Part shown: one piece after another, positions 41,399 through 53,351 of the stretch | Layout of the letters: every line of letters begins with the position of its first letter | Position numbering within the stretch: the first letter of the stretch is position 1 | Assembly (NCBI RefSeq): GCF_964656455.1 | Contig: NC_135721.1 | Span: 82,998,754-83,062,753, forward strand | Source: Halichoerus grypus | Taxonomy: Eukaryota; Chordata; Mammalia; Carnivora; Phocidae | Length of the DNA stretch: 64,000 nucleotides | Direction of reading: 5' to 3' | Position numbers and translations under genes: made by a program | The notes under the pieces: model-generated | The model's database searches: none | What the model was told of the DNA's origin: nothing | What the model saw: only the letters and a program-made list of their open reading frames with translations

Positions 41399-44178
41399 AA
41401 ATCCAAAAATAAAATTAAGAAAACAATTGTCTTTTGGTTTTGTTGACTGTTTCCTTTGCTTTCCAAAAGCTTTTTATCTTGATGAAGTCCCAAGAGTTCA
41501 TTTTTGCCCTTGCTTCCCTTGCCTTTGGCGATGTTTCTAGGAAGAAGTTGCTGCGGCTGAGGTCGAAGAGGTTGCTGCCTGTGTTCTCCTTTAGGATTTT
41601 GATGGAATCCTGTCTCACATTGAGGTCTTTCAACCATTTGGAGTCTATTTTTGTGTGTGGTGTAAGGAAATGGTCCAGTTTCATTCTTCTGCATGTGGCT
41701 GTCCAATTTTCCCAACACCATTTGTTGAAGAGACTGTCTTTTTTCCATTGGACATTCTTTCCTGCTTTGTCAAAGATGAGTTGACCATAGAGTTGAGGGT
41801 CCATTTCTGGGCTCTCTATTCTGTTCCATTGATCTATGTGTCTGTTTTTGAGCCATCAAAAGGAATAAGATCTTGCCATTTGCAATGACGTGGATGGAAC
41901 TGGAGGGTATTATGCTGAGCGAAATAAGTCAAACAGAGAAAGACATGTATCATATGACCTCACTTATATGAGGAATTCTTAATCTCAGGAAACAAACTGA
42001 GGGTTGCTGGAGTGGGGGGTGGGGTGGGAGGGATGGGGTGACTGGGTGATGGACACTGGGGAGGGCATGTGTTCTGGTAAGCGCTGTGAATTGTACAAGA
42101 CTGTTGAATCTCAGATCTGTACCTCTGAAACAAATAATGCAATGTATGTTAAGAAAGAAAAAAAGAAGAAGAAGAATGTAGCAGGAGGGGAAGAATGAAG
42201 GGGGGGAAATCGGAGGGGGAGAAGAACCATGAGAGACGATGGACTCTGAAAAACAAACTGAGGGTTCTAGAGGGGAGGGGGTTGGGAGGATGGGTTAGCC
42301 TGGTGATGGGTATTGAGGAGGGCACGTTCTGCATGGAGCACTGGGTGTTATGCACAAACAATGAAACATGGAACACTATATCTAAAACTAATGATGTAAT
42401 GTATGGGGATTAACATAACAATAAAAAAATAAAAAAAAACATTAAAAAAATTAAGAAAACAATTCCATTTATAATAACATTAAAAAGAATGACATCCTTG
42501 GTAATAAATTTTTTAAAAGAAGTGCAGAACTTATAGTACTATGAAAACTAAAACCAACTAAAGAAGATCCGAACAATTCGGAAACCATCCCCCATTCCGG
42601 ATCGAAAGACTTATTGTTAAGATGACAATATTCCCCAAACTGATATGCAGATTACATGTAATTCCCATAAGAATCCCAGCTGACTTCTTTGCAGAAATCA
42701 ATAAGCGGATTCTAAAACTCACATGGCAGTGCAAGGGATGCAGAATAGTCAAAATAATCCTCAAAAACAAGAATGAAGGGGGAGGACTCACACTCCTCAA
42801 CTTCAAAACTTACTACAAAGCAACAGTAATTGAAATAGTATGGTTCTGGTACAAGAATAGACACATAGATTGATGGAATAGAATTGAGAGTCCAGGAATC
42901 TGTGGCCCATTCATTTTTGACAAGGTACCAAGACCACCATCCAATGAGGGAAAGTACAGTATTTCAACAAAAGGTGCTGGGACAACTGGATGAAGTGGAA
43001 CTCTTCCCTCAAACAATATACCAACATTACGTCAAAATGGATCAAAGACCTAAACGTAAGTGCTAACACTGTAAAACTCTTTGAAAAAAACATGGGCATA
43101 AACATTCATTATTGTGGACTTAGCAAAAGATTCTTAGATATAACACCAAGAACACAAGAACAAAAGAAAAAAAAAGAGATCAATTAGACTTCATCGAAAT
43201 TTAAACTTTTGTGCCTCAAAGGACACCATTAAAAAAGCAAAAAGACAACTCATGGAATGGGAGAAAATATTTGAAAATCACGTATCTGATAAGGAACTTG
43301 TATCCATAATATATATATTTAAAAACCCTTATAACTCATGAATAAAAAACCACAAATAACTCAATAAATGGGCAACGGATCTGAAATGACATTTTTTTCA
43401 AGGAAGGTGTAGAAATGGCCAATAAGTACATGAAAAAATGCTCACCATCATTAGTCATCAGAGAAACGCGCATCTAAATGACAACGAGATACCACTTCGC
43501 ACCCACTCAGTTGGCTAGAATCAAAAAGTGAGATGACAAATGTTGGCAAGGATGTGAAAAGCAGTTGTCATACACTGCTGGTGGACATAAAATGGTACAG
43601 CCACTTTGGAAAAGTTTGGCATTTCCTCAAAGGATTAAACATCAAGTTTTACCATTTGACTCAGCAATTCTATTTGTAGGTATATATATTCCTAGGTCTG
43701 TTCCCTTAAGAAATGAAAAGCCTGTACACAAATGTTTGCAGCAGTGTTACTCACAGTAGCCAAAAGGTGGAAACCACCAGTCATCAACTGACAAATGGAT
43801 AAACAAAATGTACTATGGCCATATGGTGGAATATTCTCCGACATGCTACAACATGGATGAACCTTGAGAAACATTATGCTGGTCTCAAAAGACTGCATAG
43901 TATATTATTTCATTTATATAAAATGTCCAGAACAGGGAAATCTACAGAGACAGAAAGTAGATTAGTGGTTGCCTAGGGCTGGGGGGAGGGGAATAGGGGA
44001 ATTAGTTACAGTTACAGTTACAAATAGGGGGATGGTAGTTAAAGGGTATGAGGTTTCTTTGGGTGGTGATGGTTGCATGTGTCTGTGAATATACTAAAAT
44101 CATTGAATCATATATGTTAAGTAGGTCAATTTTATGGTATGTAAATTGCAGCTCAATAAAGTTGTTTTTTAAAAGATC
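41399..44178 (+). mobile_element. old L1 (L1MA/B-type), interrupted by a younger L1
   Basis: After the younger insert the host L1 continues at 42465 with CCATTTATAATAACATTAAA and GATGACAATATTCCCCAAAC, and then ORF2 text such as TTGACAAGGTACCAAGACC. Its 3' UTR has AGATTAGTGGTTGCCTAGGG, GGTGATGGTTGCATGTG and GCAGCTCAATAAAG (end near 44160). Frames are broken. The piece before 41428 (CAAAAATAAAATTAAG) belongs to the same host. Confidence 0.85.
41429..42446 (+). mobile_element. 5'-inverted L1 with two-part 3' UTR
   Basis: Perfect 18-base target duplication AAAATTAAGAAAACAATT at 41411-41428 and 42447-42464. 41429-41850 is ORF2 in reverse; its minus-strand frame gives [15 protein letters not shown] and [16 protein letters not shown]. 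From 41851 the L1 runs forward through the ORF2 end and 3' UTR modules A and B. The switch point is GTTTTTG/AGCCATC at 41850/41851. This structure is expected of twin priming. It is nested in an older L1. Confidence 0.95.
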
Positions 44179-44184
44179 ATCGGA

Positions 44185-44201
44185 ACACACACACACACAC
44201 A
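44185..44201 (+). repeat. short (AC)n repeat
   Basis: Eight AC units directly after the end of the old L1. Confidence 0.85.
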
Positions 44202-44619
44202 TTTGGGACAGACCTGGGAACATGGCAGGGGCATAGCGGCATAGTTTTTAGATCTTCCCAAATTGAAAAATCAAAACAAGAAATCCATAGAAAACAACTG
44301 CAACAAAACTATGGGACAAGGTTTTTTTACGAGTCCCCAAAATACAAAGCGCTAAGGACAAACCATCGACAGCCAGAAAACATGCTTGGGAGTGTCAGCC
44401 TGTGTGCAGAAGAAAGCAGAGAGAAGCCCACTGAGCATGCTCTCCAAATTCCCCCAGGGAGATGATGACTTCCTGACTCCAATTGTTTCAAAGTTTTTGA
44501 TTAAAAGTCTAAAATTATTTGGCTGTGTCCTTACCCTTTAGAATACAGGGTATTTTTTAAACAAAGATCCTAGGAAAAATAAAACCAATATACACCCCAC
44601 CTCTGCACAACTTTGTGTC
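44202..44619. other. unassigned sequence
   Basis: No repeat or exon is recognised. Confidence 0.35.
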
Positions 44620-44960
44620 ACATTCAAATGGTGGCTCCACCTTCTTCCCCTTATTCTTTCAGCCAGATCATGTCCTGTCATTTTTAGAATTCCAATTCAA
44701 ACCTCTTCTCCTGAAGAAAGACTTTTAGGATTGATCCTTCCAGATTAACCGCTTCTCCAGGATGACTCAGGATGACCCCCTCCAGTTCTCAAATGCCTAG
44801 TTTCTACTGAATTAATTTCCTCTCGTTGAAGTTTTGTGCCTTTTCCAATTGAGCCTGTCCAATAAGATAAGACATTCCTGGAGAGGAGGCTGTTTTGTCT
44901 ACATCCCCCACTGTGTCTAGGACATTAGGTAGCAAACAACTGGAAGGCAGTTCTAATGCC
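44620..44960 (+). mobile_element. L2 3' part
   Basis: CATTCAAATGGTGGCTCC, CAATTCAAACCTCTTCTCC-like text, GACATTCCTGGAGAGGAGG and CCCCACTGTGTCTAGGACAT follow L2 near its 3' end. Confidence 0.5.
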
Positions 44961-47700
44961 AGTTCCTGAATGATTGTGGGCAACCGGGGACTTTTCGTGC
45001 AGCACTTTGAACAGCTCACCAACAAATGCATGATTTCTGCTTGCTCATCAAAGTGCTGTACGTTGTTTTAAAATGATGAGCTATCCTTAAAGAAAACCGC
45101 AATGTTCTTCCTAAATAATCCTGAGGCAAGTGTTGAAAATATTGCACTAGGCACAGTAAAGCTCCCAACAGCTTTTCTGTTTTCTAAAACAGAGCTTTAA
45201 CTGTTTTTAATTTAAAAAGCAAAATCGTGTCTAGGTGAACCTCAGCTAAGTTCTGAAACACATTTTCGGTAGCCCAGTCTGAAGATAATTTGCATTTAGC
45301 TAAAGGAAAGAAGAGAGGGGGATATTATGCAAAGGCACTTGACGGAGCATATTTTATAAGGCTGTCCTCCCACATGAAGGGTAATAGATAATACTGATTT
45401 GCAATTAACACGCTAATTAATGGACCATCTTTTCCAAACAGTTACAAAGCCTTTCTTTCCATCTCAAGCAGGTTTTGCCTCTCCTCCTGGGAAAGGAAGA
45501 ACCAAAGATGGGCTATTAACACTTTTTTTTTTTTGCAAACTTTTGCATTTTCACTCTTAAAATGGTCTGGTATCATTATGTAACCGTGTGATTAGAGTGC
45601 TTAAAATTAACTGGACTTTTGATAATGGACAGATTTATAGTTGATGAAGGTGACCATTTAAAAGGCAAGGAGTCTGCTGTTAAACTTGGCAACAACTATT
45701 TTCAAAAGCAGACTTTGTGAAATCGTGGTGTTGTGTATCTGACGGCCGCTTTTTTCTCCACCGATGGGAAGTTAATTACTCAACACACTCCAGAGAAATC
45801 ATGTTCTTTAATGGCTAATGCAAATTTCACAAAATAACAAACTGAAAACGTAATTCGCCTGTCTAATGCACTTCCCTGGAGTCAGTTCGTCGATAAGTAT
45901 TCACTGAGCATTCGCAGCTAGAGTTGGCGCACCCATTAGCCACCAGAATTTATTGCCCACTCATCAGAAACCTCACCCTAGCAGAGAGACAATGTTACCA
46001 GTCAGATATACAAATGACAGTTCACCCTTTCCTCATGTAAAATGACAAAGAAGGGAAAGCCTTAAGGAATTTGTGAAGGAAGCTTCTTTTTTTCTACTCC
46101 ATTCCTCACAAATAGTTCAGCACCTGGGTCTTTGTATTTTCTTCCTGTTAGATCTTCCAAGTTCTACAGAAGCTTGGAATTAAGCACTTCAAAAATTACC
46201 AGGCACACCAGAGTGATCTACTCCTGAACTTGGACTTAGCCCATTGCCAGTGAAATTCTGCTCTGATGCTCCGGGGCATGCCAGCGAGGGGGGACCAAGG
46301 ATGAAAAGCTCTCATGTGATATCTGCAACAGCCTTGAAGGTCCTTGGCTCCTTCATGTGCCTCGCTCCGCCCACAGCCTCCAATGACTCCGCTTGCCCCA
46401 TAGAAGCAAACCTCAAACAATAGCCGGGAATAGAGGCAAGCCCCCCAGAACTGGCCCCTGTACCCCGTAACACACACACTTAAGGGGCTGGCCCTCTCTG
46501 CTCTGTTACCAGCTTCCCACTTATTCCCTGTGGTTGTGACCATCCCTGGATTCCTTGTGTGGCTTAAGGGTGTCCCAACTATGCCGGCTCTTAGCCCTGC
46601 TCAGTCCCTCGGATATTCTGTACGTCCTCGCTGCCTTGAGTGAGACAGACTGCTTCACAGCCGACACTGACTCCCGGAAGCTCCGTCCCAGCGCCCAGCG
46701 TGCCCCTTCAGTGAGGGACTTACAGGCATCAGAGGGGAGGTGGAGTGTGGCTGCACCCCCTGAATATATTCCCCAAATTGTCACATCTTCAACAATTCTC
46801 CAAAGATAATGTATTGATTATTCACTCCTCCGGATGCAAGATCACGGTGAGATAATGCTGGAGCAGGACCCATGAACACCAGGTCCGCATGTGGTCAGAT
46901 GGGAGCGGCACAGAGGGTCAAGGAGTGTTCCCCCGGCCCCCAGCTTCGCTCCTTGGACATTCAACCCCGGCCAGGCCTCTGCTCAGTGGGAAGAGGGCCT
47001 GGGGAAGAGAGGTCAAATCTCCTCTTCTTTGCTTTTTGGTTTGTTTTTGTTTTTGTTTTTTCCTCTAGTTCTTCCTGCAGACATCTGTTGGGAGGCTATC
47101 TGATGGAGGTGATCACACAGGCATTTAGCTTGCTTGCTGATTGTTACAAACCTGACCACCTCCCTATCCTCTCTGCAAACTGTAACTCACAGGCATGGGA
47201 CCCTTGCCCTCAAGAGCGAGACCACTGTTCAGAGGGCAGCCGCAGGCAACGCTGACTCGGAAGGCAAGGAACAGGTGTCCATTCTTCCGTTTTTTAAGGA
47301 CCAGGGTGTATGTGGGCCTGGTGAAGCAAGATTTCTACTCAAAACCGAGAAAACACTTATTGCCCCTGCTAAGAACCAGGTCCCATGTTCAATGCTTTCA
47401 ATATTTACCCAGAATCTTTTGTTTTGTAGACAACTTGAGTATGGAAGCTTTGATCAGTGTGAATGTAGATTTGATCAAATGTTCACTTGTAATCCTTAAC
47501 TTATTAATTTAGCTGTAATACATGTTACAAAATATATTCAATAATACATGAATGTAGAAATATTACTTTTTCCATTCTCTTATTTCTTTAGTTTTATTCA
47601 AACTCTTTATGTGGTGCTGACATAAGTATCTCTCATTACCAGAGCCAATTTTGAGGCTCTAAAGCAATTTTCTAAAGCACACAACTCTTAGTTCTTGACC
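44961..47700. other. repeat-free stretch, candidate conserved non-coding DNA
   Basis: This is the longest stretch in which I see no transposon. The part 45150-45900 holds homeodomain-type cores (CGCTAATTAATGG near 45412, GTTAATTACTC near 45772), an octamer ATGCAAAT at 45818-45825 and further TTTGCAT motifs near 45290 and 45543. Such motifs are common in enhancers but also by chance. 46200-47500 is GC-richer with frames of up to 127 codons lacking domains. Conservation is inferred only from the absence of repeats. Confidence 0.35.
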
Positions 47701-47835
47701 AAGTTGAGATATCAAAATATCTATATTTCTATATATGGATATAGATATAAATAATGATGATGATGATAATATAGATATATAGATAACATAGATATATTAT
47801 ATCTCTATAATATAGATATATAGATATAAAATAAA
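47701..47835. repeat. AT-rich (ATAG/GATA)n region
   Basis: Degenerate TATAGATATAGATAAATAAT units, a (GAT)n stretch at about 47755-47770 and internal palindromes make an unstable AT-rich block. It merges into the tail of the following antisense SINE. Confidence 0.85.
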
Positions 47836-47995
47836 ATATATTTATTTTAGAGGGGTGGAGAGGGAGAGAGAGTCATAAGCAGACTCCCTGCTGAGCATGA
47901 GCCCGACGCGGGGCTCCCTCCCACCACCCTGAGATCAGGACCTGAGCCAAAACCAAGAGTCGGCTGCTTAACTGACTGCGCCCCCCAGGCGCCCC
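47836..47995 (-). mobile_element. Can-SINE, antisense
   Basis: It ends with the reversed head GCCCCCCAGGCGCCCC. The middle CCAAAACCAAGAGTCGG identifies the older variant. The tail is lost in the AT-rich repeat. Confidence 0.9.
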
Positions 47996-48646
47996 AGAGA
48001 TACAGAACTTTTTGAACAGTGTGGAAAATTCCACTCACATCACAAATATCCATTCTCATAATTAACTTAAGTGCATGGTACGTGCTGAAGACTGCTTTGT
48101 GCAAGCATACCTTGAATGCTCCTGGTAATCACTATCTTGAGAATGTACAGATCCCATCCTCCCTTTCTATTTCCACCAAGCAGAATATGTAGAAGAATGT
48201 GTTATTCAGCATTCAAGATCAGGGGCTCAGGGTGTGACCAACCCAGAGTGTCTCCTCTGTAACAAAGAATGTCCGGGTGGCAGGCCTTGATCTCCTTGGA
48301 ACACCGGCTGTGCAAGGAGGGAAAGGCTACATACAGATAGTTGCTAGGTTGTTTGCTACACTATAAAAGCCTGCTGCATGTAGATTCCAGGCTTAGAGTC
48401 CACTGGGGTCCACCTACACGCTAAGATAGTTGACTTTTTCATGCTTGAATAATCACTCTATTCCTTTCTTAATCAATCTTTATAAAGCTTGTGTGCTATG
48501 ACATTCAATAGTTGAAAGTTAAGGTCATACACTCAGGCTTATTATTAAACCTGTGCCAAATGTCTTCCTTTTCTTTTTTCAATAAATAATTCCTTAGGTG
48601 ACCTCTACAGATATCCCAAACTAGCATTTTTTAAGTCCCCCCTCCC
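47996..48646. other. unassigned sequence
   Basis: No repeat family is recognised. TATAAAAG-like text near 48362 occurs without other promoter evidence. Confidence 0.35.
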
Positions 48647-48857
48647 TTTTTAAAAGATTTTATTTATTTTAGAGAGAGAGAGAGAGAGAGAGCACACGAG
48701 GGAGCACGAGCAAGGGGGGAAGAGGTAGAGGGATAGGGAGAAGCAAGCAGACTCCCCTCTGAGCAGGGACCCCGATGTGGGGCTTGATCCCAGGGCTCTG
48801 GGATCATGACCTGAGCTGAAGGCAGACATTTAACCCACTGAGCCACCCAGGCACCTC
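48647..48857 (-). mobile_element. Can-SINE, antisense
   Basis: TAAAAGATTTTATTTATT to GCCACCCAGGCACCTCC. The complement of the CT tract is a 30-base GA run with an AGCACACGAGGGAGCACG insertion. Confidence 0.92.
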
Positions 48858-48974
48858 CAAGTGCTTTTCAAGTTTAAATGTTGTTCAAAATAAAGTAATT
48901 GAGATTGAATCTTTGTAATGACAAGTATTAGGTGACTTTTTCTGAGGAGTAAACTTTAAAAGAAGGAAAAACCC

Positions 48975-49115
48975 TTTCCCTTATGTTAGGGACTATATGA
49001 TATATTAACTTGTTTGATTATCACAGTGACACACTGAAAGGGTATAAAAGTGAAAGATAATTTTATAACAGAAGAGACTAAACTCTACTCACTGGTAGGG
49101 ATTTGATGGCTATCA
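48975..49115 (-). mobile_element. probable MIR, antisense
   Basis: TTTGATTATCACAGTGACAC and AACAGAAGAGACTAAAC resemble the reversed MIR core (CACAACAACCC, GATGAGGAAACTG). Confidence 0.45.
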
Positions 49116-49134
49116 GACCAAAGATTTGGAATAA

Positions 49135-49510
49135 TATCCAATATTATTGAGCATTTATAATATGCTAGGCTCTTTCTTAAGCGTTTTACATGAATTAACA
49201 CATTTTGATTTTATTTATTTATTTTAGAGAGAGAGAGAGAGCGAGAAAGAGCATGAGAGGGGAGAGAGTCAGAGGGTGAAGCAGAATCTCCGCTGAGCGG
49301 GGAGCCCGATGCGGGACTCGATCCTGGGACTCCGGGATCATGACCTGAGCTGAAGGCAGTCGCTTAACTAACTGAGCCACCCAAGCACCCTGAATTAACT
49401 CATTTAATCAACAAAACAACACTATGTGGCTATACTTTTATTGATCCCATTTAAAATAAAAGGGAACCAAGGTACTAGGTATTTTGTCTAAAGTCCTTGA
49501 TCTCATATCT
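49135..49510 (-). mobile_element. MIR split by a SINE
   Basis: TTATTGAGCATTTATAATATG, GCTAGGCTCTTTCTTAAGC and TTTTACATGAATTAAC precede the SINE. CTCATTTAATCAACAAAAC, CAACACTATGTGGC and AAGGGAACCAAGGTACTAG follow it. Together they form one reversed MIR. Confidence 0.75.
49206..49390 (-). mobile_element. Can-SINE nested in MIR
   Basis: Flanks TGAATTAACACATTT (49191-49205) and TGAATTAACTCATTT (49391-49405) differ by one base. The original MIR text there is ATTAACTCATTTAATC, so the right copy is the unchanged one. Confidence 0.96.
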
Positions 49511-49571
49511 CTTACTCATGCTAGACAACTGCATGAGAACATATATTTTGTTCCTTCTAAAAAAGTCTAGA

Positions 49572-49725
49572 ATGTCAATGGTTGATTGCACATTAGAACC
49601 ACCAAGTGATGATTGGGCCCTAACACAGACCAGCTCAAGCCACATCTCTGGGGAGTGAGGGGTGCTATTTTTTGTAAATGCCCCAGGAGATTCTAATGTG
49701 CCACCAAGTTGAAAACCCTCTGGCT
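49572..49725. mobile_element. MER5-like hAT fragment
   Basis: GCACATTAGAACCACCAAG and the complementary GATTCTAATGTGCCACC lie about 90 bases apart as inverted ends, with ACATCTCTGGGGAGTGAGG between. This is the structure of a small palindromic hAT element. Confidence 0.65.
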
Positions 49726-50064
49726 AGATGGATCGTTCTCAGGAATCTAAATGAGATCTTAATAAACTATTACAATATCACCATCACAATCAGTCTCTCA
49801 ACTGAAACAAGTTGCAAAGTACAGATCAAGCAATGGAGAAGAAATGACAATAGAAATAAAGACACTAGAAGGCAATCCAGAGAGCTGGCGCCATTGTCCT
49901 TAGGAACAACAAAGGTTATGGTCTCTCGTCTGCCATGATAGAATTGAGGTGTGTCTCCATGTATACAGCCCCCTCCTGATAAGCATGTTGGCACTTCACT
50001 TTCGAATTGTGGGGTCATTTTAATCCATACAAATGATTGCTTCTTACCTGCATTTATCCTACCA

Positions 50065-50290
50065 TCGCACAAACTTGCTTTGAATACCTACAATGCACAA
50101 AACACCACGGGGAAATAGGAAAATAGGCAAGATGCGTTCCCCACCCTCAAGAAGCTCAGTCTATTAGAAAAGATAGTAAAATGTTGAGAAAAGTCAATGT
50201 AGAAAGGGATGACTTCTAGCCAGGGATCAAGAAAACTTTCCTGATGGAAGTGCTATTTCAGCTGGACATTGTGAGAAATGAGGGTTCTTA
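50065..50290 (+). mobile_element. L2 fragment
   Basis: CTACAATGCACAAAACACC, CCCCACCCTCAAGAAGCTC, GATGGAAGTGCTATTTCAGC and GCTGGACATTGTGAG follow L2 in order. It is interrupted on the right by the nested SINE pair. Confidence 0.7.
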
Positions 50291-50737
50291 TTTTATTTTA
50301 ATTTTAATTTTTTTTATTTTTTTAAAGATTTATTTATTTATTTCACAGAGAGAGAGAGCGCCTGCGAGTGGGGGGAGGGGTAGAGGGAGAGGGAGACAAG
50401 CAGACTCCCCACTGAGCGGGGAGTCCCACCTGGGGCTCCATCCTGGAATCCTGAGATCATGACCTGAACCAAAACCAAGAGTCGGGGGGTGCCTGGGTGG
50501 CTCAGTCGTTAAGCGTCTGCCTTTGGCTCAGGTCATGATCCCAGGGTCCTGGGATCGAGCCCCGCATCGGGCTCCCTGCTCCACAGGAAGCCTGCTTCTC
50601 CCTCTCCCACTCCCCTGGCTTGTGTTCCCTCTCTCGCTGTGTCTCTCTCTCTGTCAAATAAATAAAATCTTTGAAAAAAAAACAAAAACAAAACCAAGAG
50701 TCGGACGCTTAACTGATTGAGAAACCCAGGCACCCCA
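50291..50737 (-). mobile_element. Can-SINE, antisense, split by another SINE
   Basis: The antisense body runs 50323-50485 and resumes at 50705 with ACGCTTAACTGATTGAG and CCCAGGCACCCC. Flanks AATGAGGGTTCTTA (50277-50290) and AGTGAGGGGTTTTA (50739-50752) are its diverged target duplication. Confidence 0.95.
50486..50689 (+). mobile_element. Can-SINE, young type, nested in a SINE
   Basis: Perfect 15-base target duplication AAAACCAAGAGTCGG at 50471-50485 and 50690-50704; the target is part of the host SINE. The body belongs to the CAGGAAGCCTGCTTCTCCC variant, with a short AAATAA section. Confidence 0.97.
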
Positions 50738-51252
50738 TAGTGAGGGGTTTTAAAGAGCAAAGAAAAGAACACAGAAGTAAACTCAGAGAATCACGTGAGT
50801 CAGTGCGAGGGGGGCCCCCTGAGAACAGTGGTTAGGTTCCACTAGCGTTAGGTTAATGAGAGGAGGAGAAGGGAGAGAAGCAGCTGAAGTGCCCAGAGGT
50901 TCAAGACCTGGCCTCTTTGCTCTCAGATCTATTTCTTACCATTCCTCTGCTCTGTTCAGTATCTCATGGGGGCTCAGGCTGCATCTGCCAGCTCCCCAGC
51001 CAGCAGGCCTCCTGCTGTGTTTGCCAGGAGGAAGGGGCAGAAGGCTAGAGGCAGCAAGAAGAGAAGCGCCGTGGGTATGTACAGCCCTTTTCCTGCTCAG
51101 CCCCAGCCCCAGCACTACCTGTTTCCTCCGTGGCTTCGGCTCCCACTGGACAGGCTCACAGGTGCTTGCAACACCTGCTGGTCACCCTGGCTTCAGTGCT
51201 CTGGCAACACCAGCTCCTATCTCTGACCCTCTAGACAATCAGACGATGGGGG
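50738..51252. other. unassigned sequence
   Basis: A 150-codon plus frame (50856-51308) runs through it and into the MLT1 LTR. It has no domain and an S/P/L-rich composition, so I do not call it a gene. Confidence 0.35.
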
Positions 51253-51592
51253 TGCCTTACTCAGTCTGGGCTGCTACACTAAAGTACCATAGACTGGGTG
51301 GCTTATGAACAACAGGCATTTCCGTCTCACAGTTCTGGAGGCTGGAAGTCCAAGGTCAGGGTGCCACCATGATTGAGCTCTGATAAGAGCCCTCTTCTGG
51401 GCTGCAGACTGCCATGTTCTTACTGCATTTTCTCAAGGGGGCTGGGGGGGAGGGCTCTTCAGTCCCTCAGAAGGACGCTAGTCCCATCTGCAAGGGCTCC
51501 ACCTTCATGACTTCACTGCCTCCCAAAGGCCCCATCTCCTAATACCACCACACTGGGGGTTAGGCTGAAACATATACATTTTGGGGGGAACA
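51253..51592 (+). mobile_element. MLT1-like LTR (ERVL-MaLR)
   Basis: TCAGTCTGGGCTGCTACAC, CCATAGACTGGGTGGCTTA, GTTCTGGAGGCTGGAAGTCC, AGGCCCCATCTCCTAATACC and GGGGGTTAGGCTGAAACAT are the MLT1 series. No internal viral sequence lies beside it. Confidence 0.85.
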
Positions 51593-52179
51593 GTAATTTT
51601 TTGCCCTTGCCAAACACTGGAGTGCTTCACCATCCCAGCGTCATCGCGATAAATTCCCTATATTATATTCTTTGGTGTTCGCTGGGTATAAACTATCTTG
51701 AGTAATTGCTGTTTTTCTAGTTGGATCCTGACTGAATCAAGTGCTCATTTCGGAGGGAAAAAAAATCTCACAGGGTCTTTAAGAACAGGAGGATTGCATG
51801 AGAGTCTGGTTTCAAGAATAATTCTATCAGTACAGACTTCATGCTTTGAATCCCAAACCTCTTCTGATGCTTCTTGTCTGACTTAGGTAGCATCCCACGT
51901 TGCAGACCACAGTTTCTGCCTTACTATTCACTTTTCTCTGGGTTTCTGCAATTCCATTCTCTGCTCTCTCTACTCCTTCTTGTCATTAGCCTTCCTTTTA
52001 TCCCCCCTGCAGTGTGTCTCCCTGAACAAATTACTGTGGGTCCATGGCTTTGACATCACTCAATTAAGTTCTTCTGAGCCCCAGGTACAAATGTTGATGT
52101 TTCTACTGAACATCTTCAGCTGGGTACACATCTCAATGTGTCCAAAATAAAACCTCTTCTTTCCTCCCAGCCAAACTGC
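51593..52179. other. mostly unassigned; L2-like text near 52095
   Basis: GAACATCTTCAGCTGGG and TCTCAATGTGTCCAAAATAA near 52108-52150 recall a LINE-like repeat with CTCAACATGTCCAAAACTG. The rest is unassigned. Confidence 0.35.
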
Positions 52180-52700
52180 TTATCCTTCTTTTTCAACTAG
52201 TCTTGGTGTCTGTCTATAAGCAGCAAACTCAGTATTTGTATGTTAGAAATATCTTCATTTCACCTTCCCTCTTGAATGATAGTTTAAATGTGTACAGACT
52301 TCATGGTTGACATTATTTTTCCGTTTGTACTTTGAACTTGTTTCATTGTCCTTTGGCTTCTATTTTTAGTAGTTGAGATGTTTACTCATAATGTAATTGC
52401 TATTCTTTTAAAGTTGATATGTCTTTTCCCTTTGGTAACTTCTAGAAGTTTCTCTTTGAATTTGATGTTTTGCAGTTTCTCTGGTGGGAGTGCCTTGGTA
52501 TGGATTTGTTTGTTAATATCTGAGGACTCATTATTTCTTTCCATTCAGAAAAGTTATAAGGCATGATTTCTTCAAGCACTGCTTCTACCCCTTTCTCTTT
52601 ATTCCCTCCTTTTGACTCTTAGGTAGTCATATGTTGGATCTCTCATTCTTGATTCCATGTGTTTTATCTCCCATCCGGTATTTTCCACACCTCCGTGTTA
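52180..52700 (-). mobile_element. old antisense L1 fragment
   Basis: CTTCATTTCACCTTCCC, TTCATGGTTGACATTATTTT, GATTTCTTCAAGCACTGC, CCCCTTTCTCTTTATTCC and TGGATCTCTCATTCTTG follow the same complement order as 27.0-27.5 kb. Confidence 0.55.
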
Positions 52701-53138
52701 TATTCTTCCTGGTGTCAACTCCAGCTCTCAACAGATCAAAATCCAACAAGGTTTTTAAAACATTGCAATGTCTAAAATTTTCTTATTTCTCAAGTATATG
52801 TGTTGGGAAGTGGGCTGTCATGACATCGACACCACTTGTAATGTGGTCCGAGTCTTTTAAACTAATATACTCCTTTCCAGACCACCCAGCGACAATTTTC
52901 CCCAACATTTTCTCTTTCTCTTTTCTCATTCCACCCTGCAGTTACATGGGGACTGCTCAGGTTCTGTGTCCCATCCCTCTGGCTTCAGGGACTGGCCTGT
53001 GGTCCAGGCCCATCCAGTCATAGATCCTAATCCTGTTAGCTGTAGTCATGGGTTCCGGGATAGGATCACAAAGCGAGCTTGGCTAATTCTTTACTTTTCT
53101 CAGTGGAATGAGTGGTAAAAGTTCCCTTTCTTCTTGGG
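52701..53138. other. unassigned sequence
   Basis: The frame at 52631-53023 (130 codons) starts in the L1 remnant and shows no domain. Confidence 0.35.
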
Positions 53139-53351
53139 CAAGTGTTGGCAGACTATTTCTTCCAAGAACCAGCTAGCAAATATTTTAGGCTTTGCAGAAC
53201 AAGAGGCAAAATAAGGATATGGTGTAGGTACTTCAATGGCAAGAGAGAAAACACATCTCTACAAGAATTTGGTTGACAAAATTCAAAATATAATAATAAT
53301 GAGCACTATTTTTCATAATATAAGTCTATTAATAAGAGTAATACAACTCTT

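Noticed and set aside
48362..48372. TATAAAAG-like motif considered as a promoter.
   Set aside because: No initiator, CpG enrichment or downstream frame supports it.
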